Below, in pieces: positions 26,505 through 35,360 of a DNA stretch of 64,000 nt (position 1 is the first letter of the stretch; each line of letters begins with the position of its first letter). A model generated the notes under the pieces. The model saw only the letters and a list, made by a program, of their open reading frames with translations. It did no database searches and was not told the DNA's origin. The stretch is taken from the NCBI GenBank assembly GCA_022842065.1, contig JALHQH010000037.1:1-64000 (forward strand). The letters are read 5' to 3'. The translations under genes and the position numbers were made by a program. The stretch is from Caldilineaceae bacterium. GTDB taxonomy: Bacteria; Chloroflexota; Anaerolineae; Caldilineales; Caldilineaceae.

Positions 26505-27080
26505 TTAATCGGTCGGCACGGGTTCGCCCAGGGTTAACATCAGCCGGTTTGCCCAGGCAAACATCGCCACCGCGTTGGTGAGATCAAAAATTTCGCCGGC
26601 GTCCAGTCCAAGTGCGCGCAAGGGTTGTAGATCGGCCTTGGTCATTAAGTGGGGCGTGCGCGTCAGCTTGACAGCATAATCAACGATCGCGCGGTCGTGG
26701 GGATCGAGTTCAGTCTCGACCCCTTGGGCCAAGATGCGTTCCATAATTTCCGGTTGTTTGGTCAGCTGCACATAGCGCTGGACATGGACAGAAGCACAGT
26801 AGACACAGCCATTGACACGCGAGGTCGCCACTGCGCCCAACTCACGATCAGCCCGCCGTAGCCCCCGTTTGCCATACATAATCGCGTTGTAGAGGCGCGA
26901 GCGTTCGCGCAACGCATCTACATCTTGGACCAGCAATAGGTAATAGGGTGAAGTCTTCGCCGTTGGCGTGCTCTCCTCTAAGACGGCCACCTGCGCCGGC
27001 GTAGCAGCGGCCAGGTCGAGCGGCTCTAGCCAGGCCGTCCACCCCAAAGTCGCCATTGTAAAGCCGATTTGCTGGTTCAT
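26505..27080 (-). CDS. Peroxidase-related, AhpD-like carboxymuconolactone-decarboxylase-fold protein (Avi_7169-like)
   Basis: A 191-residue protein of the AhpD/CMD superfamily. The redox centre CVYCASVH places the two Cys at 92 and 95 with His99, the arrangement used by AhpD-type alkylhydroperoxidases. The N-terminal 40 residues precede the helical CMD fold. The start overlaps the stop of the upstream CMD gene by four bases (ATGA). From memory the two correspond to the paired 'alkylhydroperoxidase domain, Avi_7169' and 'CMD domain, Avi_7170' families that occur side by side. A role in peroxide removal or thiol redox is inferred. Confidence 0.82.
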   Translation of the reverse strand: MNQQIGFTMATLGWTAWLEPLDLAAATPAQVAVLEESTPTAKTSPYYLLLVQDVDALRERSRLYNAIMYGKRGLRRADRELGAVATSRVNGCVYCASVHVQRYVQLTKQPEIMERILAQGVETELDPHDRAIVDYAVKLTRTPHLMTKADLQPLRALGLDAGEIFDLTNAVAMFAWANRLMLTLGEPVPTD

Positions 27081-27601
27081 GCTGCTGCTTCTCCTAATAA
27101 CTGTAGCGCCACGATGACACGCGCTTGATAGCTGACAAAGGCGATTAACTGCGAAAGGGCCACAATCGCCCGCACACTTAGCCCTTGGCTCTGTAATTTC
27201 TGCAGATGGGCCGGCGTTGCCGTGTCAGGTGCGGTCGTTAACAGATTGACATGGTGGAGGATGGCGGCAGTACGCGGGGAAAAGGTTATCCCATCGGTAA
27301 ATTGCTCGATCTGATCAATCGCGGTGTCGGCTTCGCCAAGTTGGGCAAGCCGGGCACGGTAATGTGCGACCAGGGTAGCATTAGGGGTGAGTGCCGCCGT
27401 CCGCAGCGCCGCCTGGGCGCGCTCGACCAACGAGAGATCGCCAGGATCGGCAGGGGTGAGCAAAGCGTCGTAACTACCTTGTGTGTACTGCACCACGTCG
27501 GGGCGGAGCGCGCGTACCGCGTGCAAGGGGGAAGTGGGCTCAATCCCAATGAGATAGTCGATGATGTCGTTCGTCGCCAGATTACTTTCCGCGATTGACA
27601 T
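27077..27601 (-). CDS. CMD-domain protein, Avi_7170-like
   Basis: A 174-residue helical protein of the carboxymuconolactone decarboxylase superfamily lacking the CxxC centre of its partner. Segments such as AALTPNATLVAHYRARLA and IVALSQLIAFVSYQARVIVAL match the CMD fold. GGAG lies 6 bases before the ATG at 27601. It is first in a two-gene operon with the AhpD-like gene. With no Cys, it may be a non-catalytic subunit pairing with the redox-active partner. Confidence 0.78.
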   Translation of the reverse strand: MSIAESNLATNDIIDYLIGIEPTSPLHAVRALRPDVVQYTQGSYDALLTPADPGDLSLVERAQAALRTAALTPNATLVAHYRARLAQLGEADTAIDQIEQFTDGITFSPRTAAILHHVNLLTTAPDTATPAHLQKLQSQGLSVRAIVALSQLIAFVSYQARVIVALQLLGEAAA

Positions 27602-28151
27602 TACTTACTCCTTATTTTGTTCGACTGTACGGCAAACCGCGCAATGCGTCTAACCGCAACAGAGATTGGCAAACAGTGATACGGGACTTTCGCATAAATT
27701 AACACCCTTTGCACTGGAGCACGTGCTAATGGGTAAAATTAGACAAATTACAGGGCAGTGCGGGCATTGTACCTGATCCGGGCAGAGGCCCCAATCTTGC
27801 CGACTGTCACCCCGACCAGCAGCAGTCTATCACACAAGCCAGATGCAGCACCGTAGGGATCTTCCGCCAATCCTGGCCAATTAACCAGGACAAAAACTCA
27901 CTATTCAAGTAGGCAAAGATCCCGTCAATCCGCTGATTAACTGCGACTAAATCGTGGTTATAATAGCAGTTGACTCATTGATCACAAATTTTTAACACAA
28001 TCGTTTAAAGTTTGCCAATAGTCAGGGGAGGCAACCGATCCGCATGACAGGAGATCGGTGATAGGGCCGATGCCAATCACATAAAAAAAAGTTATCCTTA
28101 AAAAGTTATCCTTATCAGCGGCAAAAGCGTGCAACGGCTTGATTAATAAAC
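27602..28151. other. Intergenic region ahead of the hybrid kinase
   Basis: 550 bases with no credible ORF. The only structure seen is a 14-base direct tandem repeat (AAAAGTTATCCTTA at 28087-28100 and 28101-28114) about 40 bases before the kinase start, a possible binding site. Confidence 0.45.
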
Positions 28152-30335
28152 ATGGCAAATATGATGAGGCTTACCTATCTAAAAACGTTTGTATCAACCA
28201 ACCCAATGATTTTTGGCACTTTGTTTTTTACTTTTTTATTCGCAATTATCGGTGGCATGCTGATCGTTAACCGCCAACTTGTCGTCAGGCAAGGTGCCAT
28301 AAGTGCCAAGCGCGAACATCAAATCATCGCCGGCCTGATGCAGTTACAATATGAATATCATCTGCAAGCAGATTTGATACAGAGCGACCAGCAGACTGCA
28401 GCGACGCTTACCCAACAGTGGGAGCGTGTTGAACAGACCTTTCAAGCACTGGAAATACTCTATCCGAAGACAGATCAATATCGTGTGGCACAGGAGCAGT
28501 TGGCCCAGCTTCACCAGCAGTGGCGTGCCACCCAAGATGTGCTAGGGGGTAGCGCCAGGGATCCCGACGAAATACAGAGCAGGGAAGCGATGCTTTATAA
28601 CCTGCTCATCCTCAGTGAGCGTGATTTCACCCAACAGATTGACCGTTGGAACGCCAGCCTCACTTATTTGAATCAATTCTTAATCGCAACCAGTGCGCTC
28701 TTTATGTTGACAGCACTATTGGCGATGCGGAGCTTTGTAAAGCTTTTTAGGCAACGTCAGCAAGCTGATGATGCGTTACAGGCCAGCGAACGTCGCCACC
28801 GGGCCTTATTAGAGACAATTCCAGATGCTGTATTGCGACGCAAACGTGATGGCACCTATACCGATTTTAAGCCAGCGAAAGAATTTGGCCGTTTTATGCC
28901 GAGCGCAGCATTTATCGGTAAACATGTAGGGGAAATCTTACCCCCGGCCATTGCCCGCATCAGCATGGAAGCATCGGAAAAAGCACTAGAGAGCGGGATG
29001 GAGCAGCTCTATGAGTATCAGATGCATCATCGTCAAACCGGCCTCCTCCGTGATTATGAGGCACGCGTCGCGCCTAGTGGCGAAGATGAAGTACAAGTAA
29101 TTGTCCGCGATATCACAGAGGACAAAAAAGCGGAAAAGCAGCAACAGCAAGCACAAAAGCTGGAAAGTTTAGGGATGTTAGCTGGTGGCATTGCGCATGA
29201 TTTCAACAACTTGCTCACCGGGATGTTGGCGCAGAACTCGCTGGCCAAAGCAAAACTTATCCAGGGTCTGCCAGCGCTCGAACATATCGAAAAAGCGATC
29301 ATTTCCGCCGAACGCGCCGCGGATCTCACCCGTCAACTGTTGGCATATGCTGGGCGTGGGAAGTTCCAAATCACAGCACTAGATCTGAATACCCTAATCC
29401 GCGAGAATGCAGGTCTGCTGGAAACCGCCCTTTCCAATCGGGCAGAACTGCAACTGCAATTGTCAGATCAACTACCCCTGTTGGAAGCTGATCGAGGGCA
29501 AATTCAACAGGTGGTGATGAACCTTGTCATCAATGCCGCCGAAGCACTCGGACCAGATGGCGGCTATGTTCGGATTACCACCCACTGTCAGCAAATTGAC
29601 GAGGCCAGAGAATTCAGCGGTTACATGATAGGGGAATTACCACCCGGCAGTTATGTCGCGCTCCAGGTATTTGACAACGGCAGCGGGATGGATGAGATGA
29701 CCATTAAACGGATCTTTGATCCCTTCTTTAGCACCAAAACCCGGGGCCATGGCCTCGGATTGGCGGCAACTTTGGGCATTATTCACGCCCATCACGGCGG
29801 CATCAGCGTCGAAAGTGAACCGGGCATTGGCACAAATTTTGTTGTGCTCTTCCCGACACCCAGCACGCCACTGCGTATTGAGGTCGCACCGGAAGCAGTG
29901 CTTACACCAACTTATAATGAGAAGTTATTGGTGCTGGTAATCGACGACGAGGCATCAATTCGCGAGGTAGTAGCCGATATTCTCAGGTCTGAAGGCATTG
30001 GTGTGTGCCTTGCGGCTGGGGGCGAAGAGGGCATCGCAATCTATCAGCAGCAGCAAGCGCAGATTGGTTTAGTCCTGCTTGATTTAAAGATGCCGGGGAT
30101 TAGCGGGCAAGAAACCTTCCGCCGCTTGCACGCCTTTGATCCCACGGTACAGGTAATCCTTTCTTCTGGCTATACCGAAGCCGAAATTGATGATCTCTTC
30201 CCAACCACTGATCTTGTTGCCTTCCTGCAAAAGCCCTATGATATTGAACAGCTGTTGCAGCAGGTACACCATGCACTCACACAAAAGCCAGCCCTTGGGC
30301 ACATTGAAGCGAAATATACAGCAGCGGTGATCTGA
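28152..30335 (+). CDS. Membrane-bound hybrid sensor histidine kinase with PAS and receiver domains
   Basis: A 727-residue kinase. Two transmembrane helices (about 17-38 and 177-196) bracket a helical extracytoplasmic sensor. A PAS domain follows (about 213-325), then a HisKA box with phospho-acceptor H349 in GGIAHDFNN. The ATPase shows MNLVINAAEAL (N box), DNGSGMD (G1), FDPFFSTK (F box) and GHGLGLAA (G2). A C-terminal receiver has D598/D599, phosphoacceptor D644 (LLDLKMPG) and the lysine in LQKPY. The receiver suggests a phosphorelay; the output partner is not adjacent, though the GGDEF-EAL protein is next. No Shine-Dalgarno is visible before the ATG. Confidence 0.92.
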   Translation: MANMMRLTYLKTFVSTNPMIFGTLFFTFLFAIIGGMLIVNRQLVVRQGAISAKREHQIIAGLMQLQYEYHLQADLIQSDQQTAATLTQQWERVEQTFQALEILYPKTDQYRVAQEQLAQLHQQWRATQDVLGGSARDPDEIQSREAMLYNLLILSERDFTQQIDRWNASLTYLNQFLIATSALFMLTALLAMRSFVKLFRQRQQADDALQASERRHRALLETIPDAVLRRKRDGTYTDFKPAKEFGRFMPSAAFIGKHVGEILPPAIARISMEASEKALESGMEQLYEYQMHHRQTGLLRDYEARVAPSGEDEVQVIVRDITEDKKAEKQQQQAQKLESLGMLAGGIAHDFNNLLTGMLAQNSLAKAKLIQGLPALEHIEKAIISAERAADLTRQLLAYAGRGKFQITALDLNTLIRENAGLLETALSNRAELQLQLSDQLPLLEADRGQIQQVVMNLVINAAEALGPDGGYVRITTHCQQIDEAREFSGYMIGELPPGSYVALQVFDNGSGMDEMTIKRIFDPFFSTKTRGHGLGLAATLGIIHAHHGGISVESEPGIGTNFVVLFPTPSTPLRIEVAPEAVLTPTYNEKLLVLVIDDEASIREVVADILRSEGIGVCLAAGGEEGIAIYQQQQAQIGLVLLDLKMPGISGQETFRRLHAFDPTVQVILSSGYTEAEIDDLFPTTDLVAFLQKPYDIEQLLQQVHHALTQKPALGHIEAKYTAAVI

Positions 30336-30489
30336 TAACTATCCGTAAAGCGCAACGCTTTGTGCCTAGCCACGCCCCATGGGCCCTGGTGACTGGCGGC
30401 AGGCCACCCACCAAGCCGTGCACAGTTGTGGTCTACTGACTATCCCATTTGACATTAGGTACCACTACAGCCATACGTAACCCGAGATT

Positions 30490-30590
30490 TTCGTAGGGGC
30501 ATGCGGTGTGGCGAGACCAACCCAACCGGGGCAGCAAAGTGGTGGCCCTACGGCGAATTGGTTTCGCCACACTCCATGCCCCTACGCGAA
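30490..30590. repeat. Hairpin element of the CGTAGGGGCA family
   Basis: Arms at about 30490-30520 and 30559-30590 are complementary with about four mismatches (TTCGTAGGGGCATG.. / ..CATGCCCCTACGCGAA) and flank a 38-base centre. The arm ends match the shorter perfect palindrome at 60858-60895. The rest of the gap 30336-30826 has no gene that I can support. Confidence 0.7.
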
Positions 30591-30826
30591 TTTCGAATTA
30601 CTTACTTTACAGTGCAGTAATTAGATTTGCGACAAATGTCTGTTCTCTACCTGGGCGCGTTGCTGGTGCAATTTCGCATTGATTGCTGTATCTTAAGTGC
30701 TCGATTGGAAATGATTGAGGATATCTTGTGTAGGCGGTTTTTGTAGTCGATGATCAGCCCTCCCACTGCCCGGTATATTGCATCGCGTAAAAGCTGGTCA
30801 ATCAACGGCAATTCAGAAAAGGTTTT

Positions 30827-33355
30827 GTGAGTGAAGTGTCTATAATCAAGCAGGTACGTTGGCCCCTTGGCTTGCGCAATAGTTTAGTGGTGGCGCTATT
30901 AATCTTGCTCGCCAATATCATGCTCATTTTGAGTATCCAGGAGCAAGCAACCAAGGCTTTCTGGATGAATGCCGGTTTTCCACTTTGGAGTTCCTTGGCA
31001 ATGCTGGCCTTTGCCTATAGCGCGTGGCAGGTGCGCGCAACTTCACGCCGGCTTGCCATTGCCTGGATTTTTTTGCTGCTAGCCGAATTGATGATAACCG
31101 TTGGCAACCTCAACGGGTTACTCCTGGCAATGGGTTTTCCAACCGCAGCGGTGATCGGTTACCTCTGCTACTTCAGCTTCTATCCCCTTGTGCTAACCGG
31201 GCTGTTGTTGATGTCAGCCGCCCCCCCTAGTGGGACTACCAATTGGAAGACTGCATTGGATATGGCAATTGTCCTGCTCTCCGCTGCGCTGGTGCTCTGG
31301 AGCTACTGGCTTGGCCCACTGATTGCACGACACGGTGACGCCAGCGGGACGACACAACTCATTATCTTAATCGCACCAGTTGGGGATCTTGTCCTGCTTT
31401 GGGCTTTATCTTTATTATTCTATCACCAACGGCCAGAGCAACATGCAACACCGCTCTATTACTTAACCTTTGCGATTGGCATGTCGACGATCGCTGATTT
31501 CAATTTTGGTTATCAGTTTGTGTTGGGCACCGATAGCAGTGGAAGTTGGTTAGCGCTGGGGTGGGTGGCCGCTAGTCTGAGCTTTGCCCTGGCGGGGATC
31601 GCGCAAAGCTGCCCGGCTAGCGCAGCGCATCCATACTGGAGCAGAACAACCATGATCGCAAGCAGCCGACCGTACAATCAGTTACGCAGACAGCTACGGC
31701 ACTGGTTGACCTACCTACCCTACGGCTGGATCATTACGGTTTACCTGATGCTTGCCCAGGTTTCTAGTCGCGATGATCAGCTTGAGGATTCCTGGCTCGT
31801 GTTAGCCGCTGGACTGATCATCGGCCTGGTACTCATTCGCCAAATGATGACCTTACATGAAAATAATCGTCTCCTGGCCCAAGTCCAGCAACAGGCAAAC
31901 GTCTTGCAGGGCGAGGTCCAAGAACGGAAAAAAGCCGAAACCCAGCTTGCGCACGATGCACTCCATGACGCATTAACCGGGCTGCCCAATCGTGTCCTTT
32001 TTATAGATCGACTCCGGCAGGCGATTGCATTGGCGGCGCGCTATCATGGGCGCGGTTTTGCCGTTCTCTTCCTGGATCTGGATCATTTTAAGGTCGTCAA
32101 TGACAGCCTGGGCCATGCCGTCGGCGATCAGCTCTTAATTGCGCTGGCGCAACGGCTGCGGCTTTGCCTACGCAGTGGCGACACGGTGGCGCGCTTGGGG
32201 GGTGATGAATTCGTCTTCCTCATTGAGGATACGCGTATGAAGCAAGATGCAACGGCGCTGGCCGCGCAAATTCTGACCGCGCTACAGCAACCGTTTACCC
32301 TCCAAGGACAACAATTCTTTGTAGCAGCCAGCATTGGCATTGTCGTTGATGTTGAACGCTACGAACACCCACATGATATCCTACGTGATGCAGATATTGC
32401 CATGTACCAAGCCAAGAGCCAGGGCAAAGCCCGTTGGGTGCTTTTTAGCAAGTTGATGCGCGAACAGGCGCAAAACCGACTCGCACTGGAAAACGAGTTA
32501 CGTTATGCCCTGGAACGCAACGAATTGGAACTCTATTACCAGCCAATCGTCGCGCTGCAATCCGATGTCATTACGGGCTTCGAGGCGTTGGTGCGATGGC
32601 GACATCCCGAACGCGGCATGATTGCGCCCAGCGAATTTATCCCCATTGCGGAAGAGATTGGGTTAATGTTACCGATTGGCAAGTGGGTACTCGAGGCGGC
32701 CTGTCGCCAGTTACGAACCTGGCATCTACAATTTCCGCAGCAACCAGCGCTGACCATGAGTGTTAACATCTCGGGATTGCAGTTTGCCGCGCCCGATTTT
32801 GTCGAGCAAATTGCCGCAATTTTAGCCGCAGCCGAGCTTGATCCGGCAACGCTACGCCTCGAATTGACCGAGAGTGTTTGGATCAACAGCACGCCGGCAG
32901 CGATCACGCTCTTTCAGCAGCTAAATAAAATGGGGATACAGTTGCATATTGACGACTTTGGCACCGGCTATTCGTCGTTGGCCTATCTGCAATATTTCCC
33001 AGTCCGCATGTTAAAAATTGACCGCACCTTTCTCAACAAGATGAGTGAAGATAACAATAATCAAGATCTCGTGCGCGCCGTGATTGCAATGGCCCACGAC
33101 CTGGGCATGGAAACGGTGGCCGAAGGCGTAGAGACCGTCGAGCAACTCAGGCAGCTCAAACTGTTCGGCTGTAACTATGGCCAAGGCTATCTGCTCAGCC
33201 GCCCGGTTGATCGGGCAAGCATTGAACAATTACTCGACAAAATCCAACTCGATCAAACTGCACAGATGACAGCAACCACGAATGAGCAATCCGACCAGAT
33301 GCCCATTGCTGAGCCGGCGATTTCTTATCACCCGCAATGGGCCGGCGTAGCCTAA
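30827..33355 (+). CDS. Membrane GGDEF-EAL bifunctional c-di-GMP protein
   Basis: An 842-residue protein with a GTG start preceded by AAAAGG. The N-terminal 340 residues contain about eight hydrophobic helices. A GGDEF domain follows with an intact GGDEF at 458-462 and an inhibitory-site RxxD (RSGD, 449-452) exactly five residues before it. Then comes an EAL domain with EALVRW at 586-591 and DDFGTGYSS at 709-717. Both active sites look complete, so it may make and degrade cyclic di-GMP, with product inhibition through the I-site. The membrane part probably senses an unknown signal. It follows the hybrid kinase on the same strand but 490 bases away. Confidence 0.93.
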   Translation: MSEVSIIKQVRWPLGLRNSLVVALLILLANIMLILSIQEQATKAFWMNAGFPLWSSLAMLAFAYSAWQVRATSRRLAIAWIFLLLAELMITVGNLNGLLLAMGFPTAAVIGYLCYFSFYPLVLTGLLLMSAAPPSGTTNWKTALDMAIVLLSAALVLWSYWLGPLIARHGDASGTTQLIILIAPVGDLVLLWALSLLFYHQRPEQHATPLYYLTFAIGMSTIADFNFGYQFVLGTDSSGSWLALGWVAASLSFALAGIAQSCPASAAHPYWSRTTMIASSRPYNQLRRQLRHWLTYLPYGWIITVYLMLAQVSSRDDQLEDSWLVLAAGLIIGLVLIRQMMTLHENNRLLAQVQQQANVLQGEVQERKKAETQLAHDALHDALTGLPNRVLFIDRLRQAIALAARYHGRGFAVLFLDLDHFKVVNDSLGHAVGDQLLIALAQRLRLCLRSGDTVARLGGDEFVFLIEDTRMKQDATALAAQILTALQQPFTLQGQQFFVAASIGIVVDVERYEHPHDILRDADIAMYQAKSQGKARWVLFSKLMREQAQNRLALENELRYALERNELELYYQPIVALQSDVITGFEALVRWRHPERGMIAPSEFIPIAEEIGLMLPIGKWVLEAACRQLRTWHLQFPQQPALTMSVNISGLQFAAPDFVEQIAAILAAAELDPATLRLELTESVWINSTPAAITLFQQLNKMGIQLHIDDFGTGYSSLAYLQYFPVRMLKIDRTFLNKMSEDNNNQDLVRAVIAMAHDLGMETVAEGVETVEQLRQLKLFGCNYGQGYLLSRPVDRASIEQLLDKIQLDQTAQMTATTNEQSDQMPIAEPAISYHPQWAGVA

Positions 33356-33422
33356 ATTCGTGTTTCCCCTCCCGTCAATCTTTCGATACAATAGGTAGTA
33401 AATCGGTAAATCGGTAAAGAAG

Positions 33423-33474
33423 TTACCGATTTACCGATTTACCGATTTACCGATTTACCGATCTACCGATCTAC
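33423..33474. repeat. 8-bp tandem repeat (TTACCGAT)n, about 6.5 copies
   Basis: Five perfect TTACCGAT units, one CTACCGAT and a partial unit run from 33423 to 33474. Two inverted AATCGGTAA copies lie just upstream (33400-33417), so the array can also fold back. It abuts the TTG start of the truncated heparinase-like gene. The length suits slipped-strand variation. Confidence 0.85.
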
Positions 33475-33482
33475 TTGTATCC

Positions 33483-34016
33483 TTGTCTACCCCCCCGCTA
33501 GCCGTGGAAGAGAGACGAAAGATGCTTGCCCAACGTTATCAACTTACCCAATTACATGATCTACTGACCGTGCGCGAGCGCTGGCAACCCTATCCCACCA
33601 TTCAGGAACGGGCGCCCTGGCAGGCGCTACCAGCCGCATTGCGCCAAAGCAGTGTGGCTGCCGGCGTTGCGGCGCTTGATTATGGCTGGCCGGCGTTACC
33701 CGCCACCCTTTTTCTTCAATTCGCCCGTAACGGCAATCGGCGCAACTATGAGATCCCCCACTTTGAACGGCGCGGTCGCCTCAACGAGTTGGTGATCGCT
33801 GAATGCGTTGAAGATGAAGGGCGCTTTCTCGATGACATCGTTAATGGGCTCTGGGCCATCTGCGAGGAGAGCTTTTGGGGGGTACCGGCTCACATTGGCG
33901 CGCAGGCCAGCGGACGCGGCCTGCCGGATAACCGCCCCAGAGCGGACGTTGGGTTTTTCGTTTTGTACGCAGTTGAGCACACATGCAAGCCTTACACAGA
34001 AGAAGCGATCACATGA
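33483..34016 (+). pseudogene. Truncated N-terminal fragment of a heparinase II/III-like protein
   Basis: 177 codons from a TTG (an ATG at 33522 is the alternative). Residues about 75-150 (FARNGNRRNYEIPHFERR.., LVIAECVEDEGRFLDDIVNG, ICEESFWGVPAH) match the N-terminal helical part of large (about 600-residue) heparinase II/III family polysaccharide lyases. After GLPD the similarity stops, and about 30 unrelated residues follow. The catalytic and beta-sheet regions are absent, so it cannot be an active lyase. The final TGA overlaps the ATG of the enolase-superfamily gene (ATGA), so the deletion may have joined the fragment to its neighbour's leader. Confidence 0.65.
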
Positions 34017-35173
34017 AGATCACCACCATCGAAACATTTCAACTACGTTGTCCCCTTGGCGAACCCTTTGGCTGGTCACAGGGCTGGATCGATCACCGCA
34101 CCACCGGGCTGGTCAAGCTCACAACCGATGCCGGCGTTGTCGGCTGGGGCGAAGGTTGCACGGGACCAGCCGCCGCAGTGATCGGCGAAATCTTTGCGCC
34201 CTTGTTACTGGGGGCGGATCCGCACAACCGTAACCTGATCTGGCAGCAGCTCTTCAGTACCCTTTACAATGCGAACCAGGCCGTTGGCTTTGGTGGCAGC
34301 GCGCTAAGTGCGATTGATATTGCCCTGTGGGATATTGCCGGCCAGGTGGCCGCGCAACCGATTTCTGCCTTACTTGGCGGCTGTGTGCGCGACAAAGTCG
34401 CCGTCTACGCCACTGGGCTCTATTACACGAAAGACGAATTTCCTACCAAGCTAATTGCGGAGGCGAAAGGCTATGTGGATGCCGGTTACCAAGGCATGAA
34501 GACCAAGGTCGGTGGCCTGTCAATCACCGAGGATGTCAAACGGGTGGCTGCGCTCCGGCAAGCGATCGGGCCTGAGATCCAGCTCGTGGTGGACGCCAAC
34601 GAAGGCTACAATGCCACCAGTGCGATCCACATTGGCCGCCAACTGGCCGACCTTGACTTGCGCTGGTTTGAAGAGCCGGTCAACGCACAGGATTTAACCG
34701 GCTATGCACAGGTCAAGGCGGCCTTGCCCCTGGCCATAGCCGGTGGTGAAGCCTTGCGCACCCGCTACGAATTTGCCCCTTTTCTAACGAGCCGCGCCTT
34801 TGACATTGCCCAACCCGATGTGGTCAACGTCGGCGGGATCAGCGAGTTGCGCCACGTCGCGCTAATGGCCAACGCGTTGGGCATTCAGATCAACCCCCAT
34901 GTCTGGGGTTCACCGATTATGATCGCCGCGACCTTGCATGTCACCGCAACCCTGCCCCCCTGTCCACCGGCCCGCAATCCCCAGCCCTATGCACAAGAGC
35001 CGGTGATGGAATTCGACCGCACCCCCAGCCTGATCCGCGAAACGCTTTGTCGCCGGGCGTTTGATCAGGTGGACGGTTTTGTGGCCGTGCCGCAGGAGCC
35101 GGGGTTGGGCATTGTGGTCGATGAAGCGGCGTTGATGGGGTTGACGACGCGGCGAGAGCGGTATGCATTGTGA
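34013..35173 (+). CDS. Enolase-superfamily enzyme, mandelate racemase subgroup (sugar-acid dehydratase/racemase-like)
   Basis: A 386-residue enzyme from the ATG at 34013 (MKITTIETFQL). It abstracts a proton alpha to a carboxylate with Mg. Seen residues: catalytic K163 and K165 (KTK motif), metal ligands D194, E220 and E246, and catalytic H296 (NPHVWG) with D269. KxK plus His defines the mandelate-racemase type, which includes racemases and many sugar-acid dehydratases. The substrate is unknown. The fused remnant of a polysaccharide-lyase gene upstream hints that the locus once handled uronate-containing sugars. Confidence 0.88.
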   Translation: MKITTIETFQLRCPLGEPFGWSQGWIDHRTTGLVKLTTDAGVVGWGEGCTGPAAAVIGEIFAPLLLGADPHNRNLIWQQLFSTLYNANQAVGFGGSALSAIDIALWDIAGQVAAQPISALLGGCVRDKVAVYATGLYYTKDEFPTKLIAEAKGYVDAGYQGMKTKVGGLSITEDVKRVAALRQAIGPEIQLVVDANEGYNATSAIHIGRQLADLDLRWFEEPVNAQDLTGYAQVKAALPLAIAGGEALRTRYEFAPFLTSRAFDIAQPDVVNVGGISELRHVALMANALGIQINPHVWGSPIMIAATLHVTATLPPCPPARNPQPYAQEPVMEFDRTPSLIRETLCRRAFDQVDGFVAVPQEPGLGIVVDEAALMGLTTRRERYAL

Positions 35174-35206
35174 GCGGGCGGAACATAGCGGGCCGGTAGC
35201 AACGAT

Positions 35207-35360
35207 TAGCTAATTTCTGTTGCGAAACGCAATTTCTACCGCCAAGGCTGCGAGGAGCGCGAAGGAATCGCAAAGAAACTTCAGAGAAAACCCTTTGCGA
35301 ATCTTTGCGTTCCTCGCAGCCTTGGCGGTGATCAAGCTCTTTCGCAACAAGAACTAGCTA
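35207..35360. repeat. 154-bp long inverted repeat ending on a stop codon
   Basis: The outer arms 35207-35227 and 35340-35360 (TAGCTAATTTCTGTTGCGAAA and its near-complement) and middle arms 35237-35255 / 35311-35329 (ACCGCCAAGGCTGCGAGGA and its complement) form one long stem with bulges. The right end, CTA at 35358-35360, is the TAG stop of the minus-strand PPC gene, so that gene ends inside the repeat. ACCGCCAAGG...CCTTGGCGGT hairpins are common in environmental genomes, consistent with a mobile palindrome. Confidence 0.75.

Noticed and set aside
33423..33474. CRISPR-like array
   Set aside because: Units are 8 bp with no spacers, so this is a simple tandem repeat. The 54-bp repeats at 59117-59494 are likewise contiguous and coding.
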